Assembly: GCF_002085925.2 (NCBI RefSeq)
Contig: NZ_CP053562.1
Location: forward strand, 1,592,001 to 1,656,000
From: Thioclava electrotropha
GTDB taxonomy: Bacteria > Pseudomonadota > Alphaproteobacteria > Rhodobacterales > Rhodobacteraceae
Length of the DNA: 64,000 bases
Direction of reading: 5' to 3'
In this document: positions 51,149 through 61,437 of the stretch, in pieces
How the letters are laid out: the number at the start of each line of letters is the position of its first letter
Position numbering within the stretch: the stretch's first letter is position 1
Translations under genes and position numbers: made by a program
The notes under the pieces: model-generated
What the model saw: only the letters and a program-made list of their open reading frames with translations
Database searches by the model: none
What the model was told of the DNA's origin: nothing

Positions 51149-51512
51149 GCCGGTCGGTCCTGTGTTTGTTGCGGATCAAGCGCGGCCACGGGGCCGCACG
51201 TCACTTGCGGCGGCGCACCCGTCCTGCTTGTGGATAAGTCCTCCGCCCTTGAGCAATGGGATTACCAAGGGGGGCAGGTCCGGGCAACCTCTTTCCCCCT
51301 CGCATTTGGTCACGGTTCCCTCACGCGCGCGGTATGAGCGGTTTTCTGCCCAAAAGGGAGGGCGGCCCGGCGGTTTCGTCCCAGCTGGTCATCCGGGCGT
51401 CACGTTGGTGTGATCCGCACTTGCCGATGGGCGCGCGCCGCACGACGCCCCCGCGGCGCGGCATGAGCCGCCCGCCGGGGTGCCATGCGGGGCGCTGCGC
51501 CCGAGGCGCGGG

Positions 51513-52016
51513 TCAGCCCAGATCGCGGGCGGCCTCGAGCACCTCTTCGGCGTGGCCTTTGACTTTCACCTTCGGCCAGACCCGCGCGACATTGCCGTCC
51601 GCGCCGATCAGGAAAGTCGCACGAACAATGCCCCAGAAGGTTTTGCCATACATGGATTTTTCTGCCCAGACCCCGTAGCTCTCGCAGGTCTCGCCGCCAT
51701 CGTCCGAGGCGAGATAGATGCCCAGATCATGCTTCGCGCAGAAATTCTCATGCTTCTTCATGCTATCTTTCGAAATGCCGATGACGACCACGCCTGCCTC
51801 GGCGAAATCCGGCGCGAGCCGGGTGAAATCCAGCGCCTCGGTGGTGCAGCCGGGCGTGTTGTCCTTCGGGTAGAAATACAGCACGACCGGACGGCCCGCC
51901 AAGGCCGACAGCGTCAGATTTCCGTCTTCCGTGATCGGATTTCCGAGCGTTTCGAAGCTCTTGCCGCCCGTGGCGGGAAGGGTGAACTCCGGCGCTTTTT
52001 CGCCTGTCTCGATCAT
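51513..52016 (-). CDS. bcp: Thioredoxin-dependent peroxiredoxin (Bcp/PrxQ)
   Basis: The 167-residue enzyme reduces peroxides using thioredoxin. The peroxidatic Cys is in YPKDNTPGCTTEALDF; a second Cys, in ENFCAKH, may be the resolving one. The PxxxTxxC-type motif appears as PGCT with Lys/Asp before it, as in the PrxQ group. The length is normal. Confidence 0.94.
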   Translation of the reverse strand: MIETGEKAPEFTLPATGGKSFETLGNPITEDGNLTLSALAGRPVVLYFYPKDNTPGCTTEALDFTRLAPDFAEAGVVVIGISKDSMKKHENFCAKHDLGIYLASDDGGETCESYGVWAEKSMYGKTFWGIVRATFLIGADGNVARVWPKVKVKGHAEEVLEAARDLG

Positions 52017-52195
52017 TGGGGAACCTCCTTGCAGTTTCGGGGCTTACTTTCCACGCCCGCTTGCGCGAGACTAAACCACGAGGCAGGAGACCCGGGCAAG
52101 ACCGCGCGCGGTGGGCCCGGCATAAGAGACGGGGTCGGCACGCGCCGCCGCCGAGGGAGAAAAAGCCCCGATCCAACGGGCGCAAGACGAACGGT

Positions 52196-54967
52196 ATGGA
52201 GAGACAGCGTCCCGATAGTCGCGAAACGTCCGGCGCGCCCGAAAGGGCGAGCAATGCGTCGTTGAGCGATGCCGAGACGCCCAAATCCGAGGCAGAGACC
52301 CAGCCCGGAGCAGCGACCCCGGTGAGCCGCGGCCGCCGTGCCCGCACCGGTCTGCTTCTTGTTCTCAGCTTCCTGTTTCTTGGGGTCGTGGCTGCCGGTG
52401 CCTTTCTCGTCATCACGCATCGCGCGGTCGCCGTGCCGCAATGGATCGTCGCGCGCATCGAGACCCGCGCCAATGACGCCTTGCAAGGCCAGATGCGGGT
52501 CCGGCTGTCCGGCGGGATCGACCTTTACATCGACGATGGCATCCGCCCCCGGATCCGACTGAACACGGTGCGGCTGGAGCGGCCCTCGGGGCTGCCGATC
52601 GCGGTCCTGCCGGAATTGCGCATGACGCTCTGGGCGGAGCCTTTGTTGCGCGGGCGGGTCGAGCCGCGCTCGTTTCGGCTGCGCGGGGCGAGCCTGTCGC
52701 TGCATCGTCTGCCCGACGGCAATCTGGATCTCGATTTCGGCGGCGGCAATCGCTTCGCCAATATCGACTTGAACAACGCCTCCGATCTCATTGAGACCTT
52801 TGAGAAAACCCTGGAAGTTCCGGCGCTGTCCCGGCTGCAGCAGATCAGTGCGGAAGACCTGCAGATCCGACTGATGGACGAGCGGCTCGACCGGCTCTGG
52901 AAGGTCACCGATGGCCGCTTCAAACTGACCCAGAGTGACAGTGAAATCTCGGTCGCACTGGGGTTCGATCTGGGCAGCGGGCAGACGAAACCGGCGCAGG
53001 TCGCGCTGTCGATGACCACGCAGAAAGCCAGCCGCGAAGCCAGTTTCGGAGCTGCTGTGACCGCGCTTCCGGCGCGCGATCTGGCGGTGCAGGCCCCGGC
53101 GCTCGCGGCGCTCGGCGTGCTCGATGCGCCGATCTCGGGGGCGCTGCGCTCGGGGCTCAACGACAAGGGCGAGCTGACCGGGATGAACGCGATGCTCGAA
53201 ATCGGGCGCGGCGCGATCCGGCCCAATGAGGGCGTGAACCCGATCCCGATCGAGAACGGCAAGCTCTATCTCAACTACGACCCGAAACGGCAGCGCGTCG
53301 AGGTCTCGACGCTTTCGCTCAACAGCCGGGCGCTGCGCCTGAAGGCGGCGGGCCACACCTATCTGCGCGATCTCGAAGGCGGCGTGCCGCAGAAGATCGT
53401 CGGCCAGATCGCGATTTCCGATCTGCAGCTCGATCCGGCAGGTCTGTTCGAGAGCCCGGTGCAATTCGCGCAAGGGGCGGTCGATTTCCGGCTGAACCTA
53501 GATCCGTTCCGCATCGATATCGGCCAGCTGGAACTCAACGATCAGGGCGACACGACGATCTCGGCGCGTGGCAAGGTCAGCGCCGAGAAGGATGGCTGGA
53601 AAGTCGCGCTCGATGCCGGGATCGACCAGATCGACCAGACCAAGCTGCTCGCGCTCTGGCCGCCTGCGGTCGTGCCGAAGACCCGCGAATGGCTCGAGAA
53701 GAACGTGACCACGGGCCAACTGCGCAATGCCCGCGTGGCGCTGCGGCTCGTGCCGGGCGCGCAGCCGAAACTGGCGCTCGGCTACGAGTTCCGGGGCGCG
53801 GATGTGCGGATCATCAAGACCCTGCCGCCCGTACAGCAGGGCCGAGGCTTTGCCACGATCATCGACACGCGGCAGGCGCTCAAGGTCGAGGAGGGGCATG
53901 TGACCGCGCCGTCGGGCGGGCGGATCGAGGTGACGGGTTCGTCGCTCATCGTGCCCGATATCCGCATCAAGCCCGCCCCGGCGATGGTCACGCTGATGAC
54001 GCGCTCGCCGATCCCGGCGGCTCTGTCGCTGCTCGACCAGCCGCCATTCGAGTTTCTCAGCAAGGCGGGCATGAGCACCGATGTGGCACAGGGCTGGGCC
54101 GAGGCGCGCTCGGTGATCCGCTTGCCGCTGAAGCCCAATGTGCCGCAGGATGAGATCGATTTCGACGTGACCGCCCGGCTGACCGAGGTGAAAAGCGACA
54201 CGCTGATTCCCGACCGGCCGCTGCGGTCCGATTTGTTGACGTTGAAGGCCGATCCCCAAGGTATGACGATCTCGGGCAAGGGCACTCTGTCCGGTGTCGG
54301 GTTCGATGCCGCCTGGACGCAGAAATTCGGGCCGGAGAACAAGGGGCGCTCAGAGGTCGCGGGCACGGTCGATGTCAGCCCCGATGGGCTCGACCGGCTG
54401 GGGATTGCGCTGCCCAACGGCATGGTGCGCGGTTCGGGCAAGGGCCGCATCGCGCTCGACCTGCGCAAGGATCAACCGACGCGGTTCACCTTCGCGAGCG
54501 CCTTGCAGGGGATCCGCCTGTCGATCCCAGAAATCGGCTGGAGCAAAGCGCCGGGCAGCGCGGGCGATCTGAAGATGTCGGGCACGCTCGGCGCGCCGCC
54601 GCAGGTCGACAGCCTGTCGCTGAGTGCTGCGGGGCTGAAGACGCAGGGCGACATCACCTTGAACAAGGGCGGTGGGCTGAACCGGGCGCGGTTCTCGAGC
54701 CTGAGCGTCGGCAACTGGTTCACCGGCAGCGTCGATCTGATCGGTCAGGGCAAGGCGCGCCCGCCGAAAGTGAATGTCACCTCGGGCAGGCTGGACCTCG
54801 CCAAGGCGGATTTGGGCGGCGGTGCGGGCGCCAGCGCGAGCGGTGCCGGCACGGCGATCTCGGCGGCGCTCGACCGGCTGCAGATCACGGACGGTATCGC
54901 GCTCACCGGGTTCCGGGCGATTTCAACACGCGCGGCGGTCTCTCGGGCCGGTTCCAGGGACAGCTAA
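52196..54967 (+). CDS. AsmA-like/DUF3971 envelope protein, N-terminal part up to a frameshift
   Basis: The open frame codes 923 residues: a disordered head, one membrane helix near 45-70 (TGLLLVLSFLFLGVVAAGAF) and a long beta-rich periplasmic region of the AsmA-like type, as in YhdP/TamB-like lipid carriers. The last 14 or so residues (about 54915-54967) are out of register: the neighbouring frame continues the family sequence (FNTRGGLSGRF-like) without a break to 55590. A single G is missing near 54908-54915, where CCGGGCG would need to be CCGGGGCG. Either this is a sequencing error in a G-run or a real disruption. The ATG at 52196 has a weak ribosome site. Confidence 0.75.
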   Translation: MERQRPDSRETSGAPERASNASLSDAETPKSEAETQPGAATPVSRGRRARTGLLLVLSFLFLGVVAAGAFLVITHRAVAVPQWIVARIETRANDALQGQMRVRLSGGIDLYIDDGIRPRIRLNTVRLERPSGLPIAVLPELRMTLWAEPLLRGRVEPRSFRLRGASLSLHRLPDGNLDLDFGGGNRFANIDLNNASDLIETFEKTLEVPALSRLQQISAEDLQIRLMDERLDRLWKVTDGRFKLTQSDSEISVALGFDLGSGQTKPAQVALSMTTQKASREASFGAAVTALPARDLAVQAPALAALGVLDAPISGALRSGLNDKGELTGMNAMLEIGRGAIRPNEGVNPIPIENGKLYLNYDPKRQRVEVSTLSLNSRALRLKAAGHTYLRDLEGGVPQKIVGQIAISDLQLDPAGLFESPVQFAQGAVDFRLNLDPFRIDIGQLELNDQGDTTISARGKVSAEKDGWKVALDAGIDQIDQTKLLALWPPAVVPKTREWLEKNVTTGQLRNARVALRLVPGAQPKLALGYEFRGADVRIIKTLPPVQQGRGFATIIDTRQALKVEEGHVTAPSGGRIEVTGSSLIVPDIRIKPAPAMVTLMTRSPIPAALSLLDQPPFEFLSKAGMSTDVAQGWAEARSVIRLPLKPNVPQDEIDFDVTARLTEVKSDTLIPDRPLRSDLLTLKADPQGMTISGKGTLSGVGFDAAWTQKFGPENKGRSEVAGTVDVSPDGLDRLGIALPNGMVRGSGKGRIALDLRKDQPTRFTFASALQGIRLSIPEIGWSKAPGSAGDLKMSGTLGAPPQVDSLSLSAAGLKTQGDITLNKGGGLNRARFSSLSVGNWFTGSVDLIGQGKARPPKVNVTSGRLDLAKADLGGGAGASASGAGTAISAALDRLQITDGIALTGFRAISTRAAVSRAGSRDS

Positions 54968-55590
54968 ACGGCAGCGCGCCGATCGACGGCACGGTGATCC
55001 CGGCGGCGGGCGGGCGCGTCTCGGTGCGCGCTCAAACCCGCGACGCAGGCCGCGCGCTGGCGGCGACCGGGATCTTCACCAAGTCCCGCGGCGGGCAGGG
55101 CGCACTGGTGCTGACCCCGCTTGGACAGAAAAGCTATGACGGCAAGCTCACGGTCGCAAACCTGCGGGTGAAAGACGCGCCGGTTCTGGCTTCGCTCCTG
55201 TCGGCTGCCTCGGGCGTCGGTCTGCTGGAGCAGCTCAGCGGCGATGGCATCCTGTTCAGCTCGGTCGATGGCGCCTTCCGCTTGACGCCCAACGGGGTGA
55301 GTGTCACACGGGGCGCCGCCGTGGGGGCCTCTATGGGGGTGACGATGACGGGCAACTATTACCCGCAATCGAAGACACTGAACATGAAGGGCGTGATCTC
55401 GCCTTTCTATCTCGTGAACGGGATCGGTCAGGTCATCTCCAAGCAAGGCGAGGGGCTTTTCGGGTTCAACTACTCGCTGCGCGGAAGCTCCGATGCGCCG
55501 AAGGTCTCGATCAACCCGCTCTCGGTGCTCGCGCCGGGCGGTCTGCGCGAGTTGTTCCGGGCGGGACCGCCCAAGGTGCTGAGCGAATAA
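54912..55590 (+). pseudogene. C-terminal part of the AsmA-like protein, shifted by -1
   Basis: From about 54912 the other frame reads DFNTRGGLSGRF, QLNGSAPIDGTVIPAAGGRV and on to [20 protein letters not shown] near the end, the typical C-terminal module of AsmA-like/DUF3971 proteins. An independent start at 54994 is not plausible, since it has no ribosome site and lies inside the fold. The intact protein would have about 1,130 residues. The stop is 8 bases before queA, so the two share a transcript. Confidence 0.8.
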
Positions 55591-55598
55591 GGCTGACG

Positions 55599-56660
55599 AT
55601 GAAGCTAGACGATTTCGATTTCGAGCTCCCCGAGGGGCTGATTGCGACGCGGCCTGCGCGCCCGCGCGATGCGGCGCGGCTGCTGCTGGCCGAGGGCGAT
55701 GCGATCCATGACCGCCATGTGCGCGATCTGATCGACATCTTCCGCCCCGGCGACCGGCTGGTGCTCAACAACACCAAGGTGATCCCGGCGCGGCTGGCGG
55801 GCACCCGGACCCGGCAAAGCGCGCAGGGCGAGGTGGTCGCGAAGGTCGAGGTGACGCTTCTGGAGCCCGCACCGGGCGGCGAATGGTCGGCGCTCGCCAA
55901 GCCTTTGCGCAAGGTGAAGGAGGGCGAGGAGATCGTCTTCTCTGATGCGCTCTCGGCCAGGGTCGAGGCGATCGAGATCGGCCAGCTGCGGCTCAGCTTC
56001 AACCTGTCGGGCGAGGATTTCGACGCGGCGCTGGCCGAGGCAGGCGCGATGCCGCTGCCGCCCTATATCGCGGCGCTGCGCGCGCCCGATGACGAGGACA
56101 AGCGCGATTACCAGACCGTCTTCGCGCGCCATTCCGGTGCGGTCGCGGCCCCGACCGCCAGCCTGCATTTCACCCGCGAGCTGCTGGAGGCGCTGGCCGC
56201 CAAGGGCGTGGAGTTCACCGAAGTCACGCTCCATGTCGGCGCGGGCACCTTCCTGCCGGTGAAGGTCGAAGACGTCACCACCCACAAGATGCATGCCGAA
56301 TGGGGCGAGGTGAGCGAACAGGCGGCAGCCGAGATCAACGCGACCAAACAGGCGGGCGGCCGCGTCATCCCCGTGGGCACCACCGCGCTGCGCCTGATCG
56401 AAAGCGCGGCGCGCGCCGAGGGCGGCGCGAAGGGCCATATCGTGCCGTTCCGCGACGCCACCGACATCTTCATCTATCCCGGTTTCGAGTTCCGCATCAC
56501 CGACGCGCTGATGACGAATTTCCATCTGCCGAAATCGACGCTGCTGATGCTGGTCTCGGCTTTGATGGGCCAGGACCGTATACGCGAAATTTACGATCAT
56601 GCGGTTAAGACGGGCTATCGTTTCTTCTCTTACGGCGATGCGTCGCTTCTGATCCCCTAG
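55599..56660 (+). CDS. queA: S-adenosylmethionine:tRNA ribosyltransferase-isomerase
   Basis: The 353-residue enzyme transfers and isomerises the ribosyl part of SAM onto preQ1-34 in tRNA, making epoxyqueuosine. It has the family blocks [49 protein letters not shown] and [13 protein letters not shown]. With tgt in the same window this gives two steps of queuosine synthesis. Confidence 0.96.
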   Translation: MKLDDFDFELPEGLIATRPARPRDAARLLLAEGDAIHDRHVRDLIDIFRPGDRLVLNNTKVIPARLAGTRTRQSAQGEVVAKVEVTLLEPAPGGEWSALAKPLRKVKEGEEIVFSDALSARVEAIEIGQLRLSFNLSGEDFDAALAEAGAMPLPPYIAALRAPDDEDKRDYQTVFARHSGAVAAPTASLHFTRELLEALAAKGVEFTEVTLHVGAGTFLPVKVEDVTTHKMHAEWGEVSEQAAAEINATKQAGGRVIPVGTTALRLIESAARAEGGAKGHIVPFRDATDIFIYPGFEFRITDALMTNFHLPKSTLLMLVSALMGQDRIREIYDHAVKTGYRFFSYGDASLLIP

Positions 56661-56748
56661 AGTCGCTTTCAGGGCTTGGAATTGTCTCCGCTGCGGACTA
56701 GATGCCGCGACACGACGCAATCCAAATCAGTCCCCGGGAGTCCAAGAC

Positions 56749-58056
56749 ATGTTGTTAGTGCTGCGCCAGACATGGCCGCTATTGCTGGGCATCATGCTCT
56801 TGATGGTCGGCAACGGGATGCAGGGCACGCTGCTTGGTATCCGCGGCAAGATCGAGGGTATCGACACTTTCTACATGTCGCTCGTCATGTCGGCCTATTT
56901 CGCGGGCTTCCTGTTCGGGTCGCGCATGGTGCCGGAGATGATCGCGCGCGTCGGTCATGTGCGGGTCTTCGCGGCGCTCGGTTCGCTGATCTCGGCGATC
57001 CTCGTTCTTTACGCCGCCTTCCCGAACTGGCCCTCCTGGGTGGCGCTGCGCGTGCTGATCGGCTTCTCCTTCTCGGGCGTGTATATCACGGCGGAAAGCT
57101 GGCTGAACGCGGGCTCGACCAACGAGACGCGCGGGCAGGCGCTGTCGCTCTACATGATCATGCAGATGTTCGGCATCGTCACGGCGCAGGCGCTGCTCAA
57201 CGTGGGCGACCCGGCGGGCTATCTCCTCTTCGTGATCCCCTCGGTACTGGTGTCGCTGTCCTTCACGCCGATCCTGCTCGCGGCCTCGCCTGCACCCAGC
57301 TTCGAGACGATCCAGCGCATGACCTTCAGGCGGCTCTGGGAAGCCTCGCCGCTGGGCATCGTGGGGATCTTCCTGCTGGGCGGCATCATCTCGGCGATGT
57401 TCGGCATGGCCTCGGTCTGGGGCACCGCCGAAGGGCTCAACGTGAAGCAGATTTCGGCCTTCGTAGCGGCGATCTATGTGGGTGGCCTCTTTCTGCAATA
57501 TCCAATTGGCTGGGCTTCGGACCGGATGGACCGGCGCCGCGTGATCATGGGCGCGGCGCTTGTAGGTGCGGTGGTGACCTTCGCGATCTTTGCGACGAAC
57601 CCGCCCTTCTGGGTGCTGCTGATTGGGGCTGCGCTGATCGGCGGTGTGGCCAACCCGCTCTATTCGCTGCTGATCGCCTATACGAACGACTATCTCGATT
57701 ATTCCGATATGGCGTCCGCTTCGGCGGGGCTGATGTTCATCAACGGGCTTGGTGCGGTGGCGGGGCCGCTGGTGACCGGTTGGCTGATGAGCGTCATGGG
57801 GCCGGGCGGGTTCTTCCTCTATATCGGGGTGCTCTGCGCCGGGATCGCGGGCTATGCCGCGTGGCGGATGACGCGCCGCGAAGCGCCGTCGGCGGACGAG
57901 ACCGGCTCCTACACGCTGCTCTCGCCGACGGCGACGGCGGTTGCGGTCGAGGCCCGTCTCGAAGTCGCTCAGGAAGAAGCGGAAGCGGAAGCCGAAGCAG
58001 AAGCCGAGGCGGAAGAGCCGTCCGAGGCCGACAAGCGCACCGAGACCACCGGCTGA
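56749..58056 (+). CDS. MFS transporter (YcaD-like) with acidic C-terminal tail
   Basis: The 435-residue protein has twelve predicted helices; GWASDRMDRRRVIM is the MFS motif A in the second half and the first half has GSRMVPEMIARVGHVRV in its place. It resembles the YcaD/AraJ-like sugar-type MFS proteins; the substrate is unknown. The last 45 residues form a cytoplasmic tail with an uninterrupted Glu-Ala repeat (EAEAEAEAEAEAE), unusual for the family. Confidence 0.85.
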   Translation: MLLVLRQTWPLLLGIMLLMVGNGMQGTLLGIRGKIEGIDTFYMSLVMSAYFAGFLFGSRMVPEMIARVGHVRVFAALGSLISAILVLYAAFPNWPSWVALRVLIGFSFSGVYITAESWLNAGSTNETRGQALSLYMIMQMFGIVTAQALLNVGDPAGYLLFVIPSVLVSLSFTPILLAASPAPSFETIQRMTFRRLWEASPLGIVGIFLLGGIISAMFGMASVWGTAEGLNVKQISAFVAAIYVGGLFLQYPIGWASDRMDRRRVIMGAALVGAVVTFAIFATNPPFWVLLIGAALIGGVANPLYSLLIAYTNDYLDYSDMASASAGLMFINGLGAVAGPLVTGWLMSVMGPGGFFLYIGVLCAGIAGYAAWRMTRREAPSADETGSYTLLSPTATAVAVEARLEVAQEEAEAEAEAEAEAEEPSEADKRTETTG

Positions 58057-58142
58057 CGCAAGCCCCCTTTGCCTGCCCCTGCGCTTGCCCTACCATGATC
58101 TGAAGTCAGGCGGGGCAGGCACGGCAGGGGAGGGCCGTCACC

Positions 58143-58727
58143 ATGGATCGCATCAACGAGATTATACGCTTCTGGCGTATCGAGGTCGGCGAGAAATACT
58201 GGTATCAGTCGAGCGAACAGATCGACGCCGCGATCCGGCGCCGCTATGCGCCGCTCTGGCAGGTGGGTTCGCAAGGTGCGCTGAGCGAATGGGAGCGTAA
58301 CGCGGAGGGCGCACTGGCGCTTTTGCTCCTGCTCGACCAGTTCCCGCGCAACATGTTCCGCGAGGACCCGCGCGCCTTTCAGACCGACCCGATGGCGCGC
58401 CGCCATGCCGATCGCGCGATCGCCGAAGGGTTCGACCTGCAGATCGGCCCGCCGCTACAGCAATTCTTCTACCTGCCGTTCATGCATTCCGAGGAACTTG
58501 CCGATCAGGACCGGGCGGTCTCTCTGTTCGCCGAGCGCTGGCGCTCGGAGGATAACCTGCGCCATGCGCGCGCACATCGTTCAGTGATCGAACGGTTCGG
58601 GCGCTTCCCTTGGCGCAATTCCGCGCTAGATCGCGAAACGACGCCCGAGGAACAGGCATTTATGGAACAGGGCGGCTACCGCAAAGCGCTTGCGGATGCG
58701 GATGAGTTGAAGCTGTCCGTAAAATAG
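58143..58727 (+). CDS. DUF924 family protein
   Basis: The 194-residue protein has the DUF924 signatures IIRFWRIEVGEKYWYQ, LLLDQFPRNMFRED and FFYLPFMHSEELADQ, and a helical TPR-like fold is expected. The function is unknown. It lies 36 bases before lpdA in the same direction and may be co-transcribed with it. Confidence 0.87.
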   Translation: MDRINEIIRFWRIEVGEKYWYQSSEQIDAAIRRRYAPLWQVGSQGALSEWERNAEGALALLLLLDQFPRNMFREDPRAFQTDPMARRHADRAIAEGFDLQIGPPLQQFFYLPFMHSEELADQDRAVSLFAERWRSEDNLRHARAHRSVIERFGRFPWRNSALDRETTPEEQAFMEQGGYRKALADADELKLSVK

Positions 58728-58763
58728 TTTAATGCCAAACCAGTTTCTGACCGGAGGGAAGAC

Positions 58764-60158
58764 ATGGCATCGAAAAGCTACGACATGATTGTGATCGGGG
58801 CAGGGCCGGGGGGCTATGTCAGCGCCATCCGGGGCGCACAGCTGGGCCTTAAGGTCGCGATCGTGGAGCGCGAGCATCTGGGCGGCATCTGCCTCAACTG
58901 GGGCTGTATCCCCACGAAGGCGCTCTTGCGCTCGGCCGAGGTGTTCCACCTGATGGAGCGCGCGAAGGATTTCGGTCTCAGCGCCGAGAAGTTCGGCTAT
59001 GACCTCGACGCGGTGGTGAAACGCTCGCGCGGGGTGGCGAAGCAGCTCGCTTCCGGCGTCGGCCATCTGCTCAAGAAGAACAAGGTCGATGTCGTGATGG
59101 GCACCGCGAAACTGGCCGGCAAGGGCAAGGTTTCGGTGAAAACCGACAAGGGCACCGAGGAACTCACCGCCAAGAACATCGTGCTGGCCACCGGCGCGCG
59201 GGCACGTAACCTGCCGGGGCTCGAGGCTGACGGCAAGCGCGTCTGGTCCTACAAGCACGCGCTCAACCCGCCGCACGAGCCGAAGAAGCTGCTGGTCATC
59301 GGCTCCGGCGCGATCGGCATCGAATTCGCCAGCTTCTTCAATACGCTGGGCGCCGAGACGACCGTCGTCGAGGTGATGGATCGCGTGCTGCCCGTCGAGG
59401 ACGAGGAAATCTCGAAATTCGCCAAGAAGCAGTTCGAGAAGCAGGGCATGACGATCCGCGAGAAGGCCACCGTGACCAAGCTCGACCGCAAGGCCGACAA
59501 GGTGATCGCGACGCTCGACAAGGGCGGCAAGACCGAGACGCTGGAGGTCGACACCGTGATCTCCGCGGTCGGCATCGTCGGCAATGTCGAGGATCTGGGC
59601 CTTGAAGAGGCGGGCGTGAAGGTCGACCGTACCCATGTCGTGACCGACGAATACTGCCGCACCGGCGTCGATGGGCTCTATGCCATCGGCGATATCGCGG
59701 GCGCACCGTGGCTGGCGCACAAGGCGAGCCATGAGGGCGTGATGGTGGCCGAGCTGATCGCGGGCAAGCACGCCCATCCGGTCAAGCCGGGCTCGATCGC
59801 GGGCTGCACCTATTGCCAGCCGCAGGTCGCCTCGGTCGGCATGACCGAAGCGAAGGCGAAAGAGGCGGGCTACGACATCAAGGTCGGCCGCTTCCCCTTC
59901 ATCGGCAACGGCAAGGCGATTGCCTTGGGCGAGAGCGAAGGTCTGGTGAAGACCGTGTTCGACGCGAAGACCGGCGAATTGCTGGGCGCGCATATGGTCG
60001 GCGCGGAAGTGACCGAGCTGATCCAGGGCTATGTCGTGGGTCGTCAGCTCGAGACGACCGAGGAAGACCTGATGAACACCGTCTTCCCGCACCCGACCCT
60101 GTCGGAGATGATGCACGAGTCGGTGCTCGACGCTTACGGGCGCGCGATCCACTTCTGA
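58764..60158 (+). CDS. lpdA: Dihydrolipoyl dehydrogenase
   Basis: The 464-residue flavoenzyme (E3) reoxidises lipoamide of 2-oxoacid dehydrogenase complexes with NAD+. It has the FAD motif GAGPGGY, the redox disulfide GGICLNWGCIPTKALL, the NAD motif GSGAIGIEFASFF and the C-terminal HPTLSE His-Glu pair. No E1/E2 genes adjoin, so it may serve a remote complex. Confidence 0.95.
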   Translation: MASKSYDMIVIGAGPGGYVSAIRGAQLGLKVAIVEREHLGGICLNWGCIPTKALLRSAEVFHLMERAKDFGLSAEKFGYDLDAVVKRSRGVAKQLASGVGHLLKKNKVDVVMGTAKLAGKGKVSVKTDKGTEELTAKNIVLATGARARNLPGLEADGKRVWSYKHALNPPHEPKKLLVIGSGAIGIEFASFFNTLGAETTVVEVMDRVLPVEDEEISKFAKKQFEKQGMTIREKATVTKLDRKADKVIATLDKGGKTETLEVDTVISAVGIVGNVEDLGLEEAGVKVDRTHVVTDEYCRTGVDGLYAIGDIAGAPWLAHKASHEGVMVAELIAGKHAHPVKPGSIAGCTYCQPQVASVGMTEAKAKEAGYDIKVGRFPFIGNGKAIALGESEGLVKTVFDAKTGELLGAHMVGAEVTELIQGYVVGRQLETTEEDLMNTVFPHPTLSEMMHESVLDAYGRAIHF

Positions 60159-60180
60159 TCGGATGTGCCGAGAAATACGA

Positions 60181-60207
60181 AAGGCCGGGGAGACCCCGGC
60201 CTTTTTT
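60181..60207 (+). terminator. Terminator of lpdA
   Basis: AAGGCCGGGG (60181-60190) pairs with CCCCGGCCTT (60194-60203) and a T-run follows. Confidence 0.92.
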
Positions 60208-60212
60208 ATGGC

Positions 60213-60364
60213 GCGGGGCGACCAGCCCCGGGCCGCGCCCGACCCTCCCCACGGGAGGGCGCATTGTCGATGTCAGTTTGAGGCCGACCGACTTGCGGGC
60301 TTGAGAGATAAAGTGCCCGGTCCCTGACGGAGCAAAGCGCCCACCCGAGGCTCGGGCGCGGCCC
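60213..60364. repeat. Intergenic repeat family B, copy 2
   Basis: This matches the inverted copy at 19400-19553 over about 150 bases, with scattered differences and small gaps. It lies between the lpdA terminator and the end of htpX and seems to reach the htpX stop. Confidence 0.8.
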
Positions 60365-61306
60365 TCACCCCCAAGGCCCGTTCTTGCCCTTCCGCCGCAC
60401 CTTCGGCATCGAGCGCGCGCCGCTCCAATCGCCCGTTGCCGGCGCGGGGGCTGCGCGCTCACGACGCGCACCCGTACCGCCTGCAAGCTGGCGCAGCGCG
60501 GCCACGCGGTTCTCGGTCGAGGGGTGGGTGGCGAACAGGTTATCCGCGCCTTGCCCGCTCAGCGGGTTGATGATGAACATATGCGCGGTCGCGGGATTGC
60601 GCTCGGCGGCGACATTCTCGACCCGGCGCGCGCCCGCCTCGATCCGCTGCAGCGCCGACGCCAGCCAGAGCGGATTGCCGCAGATCGCAGCACCTTCCTT
60701 GTCGGCCGCATATTCGCGGGTCCGCGAGATCGCCATCTGCACCAGCGCTGCCGCCATCGGGGCGAGGAACATCATCGCCAGCGTGCCCATGATCCCCATC
60801 CGCTCGCGCGAGCCGCCGAAGAACAGCGCGAAATTCGCCAGCATCGAGATCGCACCGGCGAAGCTTGCCGTCACCGTCATGATCGCGGTGTCGCGGTGCT
60901 TGATATGGGCCAGCTCGTGGGCGATCACGCCGGACAGCTCCTCGCGCGACAGACTCTGCATCAGCCCGGCGGTTACCGCCACGGCGGCATTCTCGGGGTT
61001 GCGGCCGGTGGCGAAAGCGTTGGGCTGCGGCGTGTCGATTAGATAGACGGCGGGCATCGGCAGGTCGGCATTTTTCGCCAGTTGCCCCACCAGCGCGTTC
61101 AGCCCTGCGCGGTCGCCCGGCGCCACCAGATGCGCGTTATGCATCCGCAGCACCATCTTGTCCGAATTCCACCACGAATAGACATTCATCCCGGCGGCGA
61201 AGATCAGCGCGATCACCATGCCGGTCTCTCCCCCCATCAGGTAGCCCAACCCCATGAACAGCGCCGTCATCGCCGCCATCAGCATCGCAGTCTTGGCATA
61301 TCCCAT
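60365..61306 (-). CDS. htpX: Membrane zinc protease HtpX
   Basis: The 313-residue M48 peptidase degrades damaged membrane proteins. It has two N-terminal helices, the HELAH zinc motif ([13 protein letters not shown]), two more helices and the third ligand Glu in [10 protein letters not shown]. The C-terminal 30 residues are Arg/Ala/Pro-rich. The ATG at 61306 ([10 protein letters not shown]) is the family start, with GGAG about ten bases before it; an ATG nine bases up is too close to that site. Confidence 0.94.
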   Translation of the reverse strand: MGYAKTAMLMAAMTALFMGLGYLMGGETGMVIALIFAAGMNVYSWWNSDKMVLRMHNAHLVAPGDRAGLNALVGQLAKNADLPMPAVYLIDTPQPNAFATGRNPENAAVAVTAGLMQSLSREELSGVIAHELAHIKHRDTAIMTVTASFAGAISMLANFALFFGGSRERMGIMGTLAMMFLAPMAAALVQMAISRTREYAADKEGAAICGNPLWLASALQRIEAGARRVENVAAERNPATAHMFIINPLSGQGADNLFATHPSTENRVAALRQLAGGTGARRERAAPAPATGDWSGARSMPKVRRKGKNGPWG

Positions 61307-61382
61307 CGTGATCATCTCCACGCGAAAACACTCGGTCTCGATATAGGCACGCGCCGCGCTCGCGCAATTCCGCGGGGCGCGC

Positions 61383-61412
61383 AAAACAAAAGGGGCCCCG
61401 GCGGAGCCCCTT
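61383..61412 (-). terminator. Terminator of the rhodanese gene
   Basis: On the minus strand the stem AAGGGGC/GCCCCTT is followed by TTGTTTTG, 26 bases after the rhodanese stop and before the htpX start. Confidence 0.7.
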
Positions 61413-61437
61413 CAAAATCATGCGATGCAGCGCGCGA

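Noticed and set aside
51229..51237. Perfect DnaA box (TTATCCACA on the minus strand)
   Set aside because: It is single, with no AT-rich region or cluster of further boxes; one chance 9-mer is expected in a window of this size.
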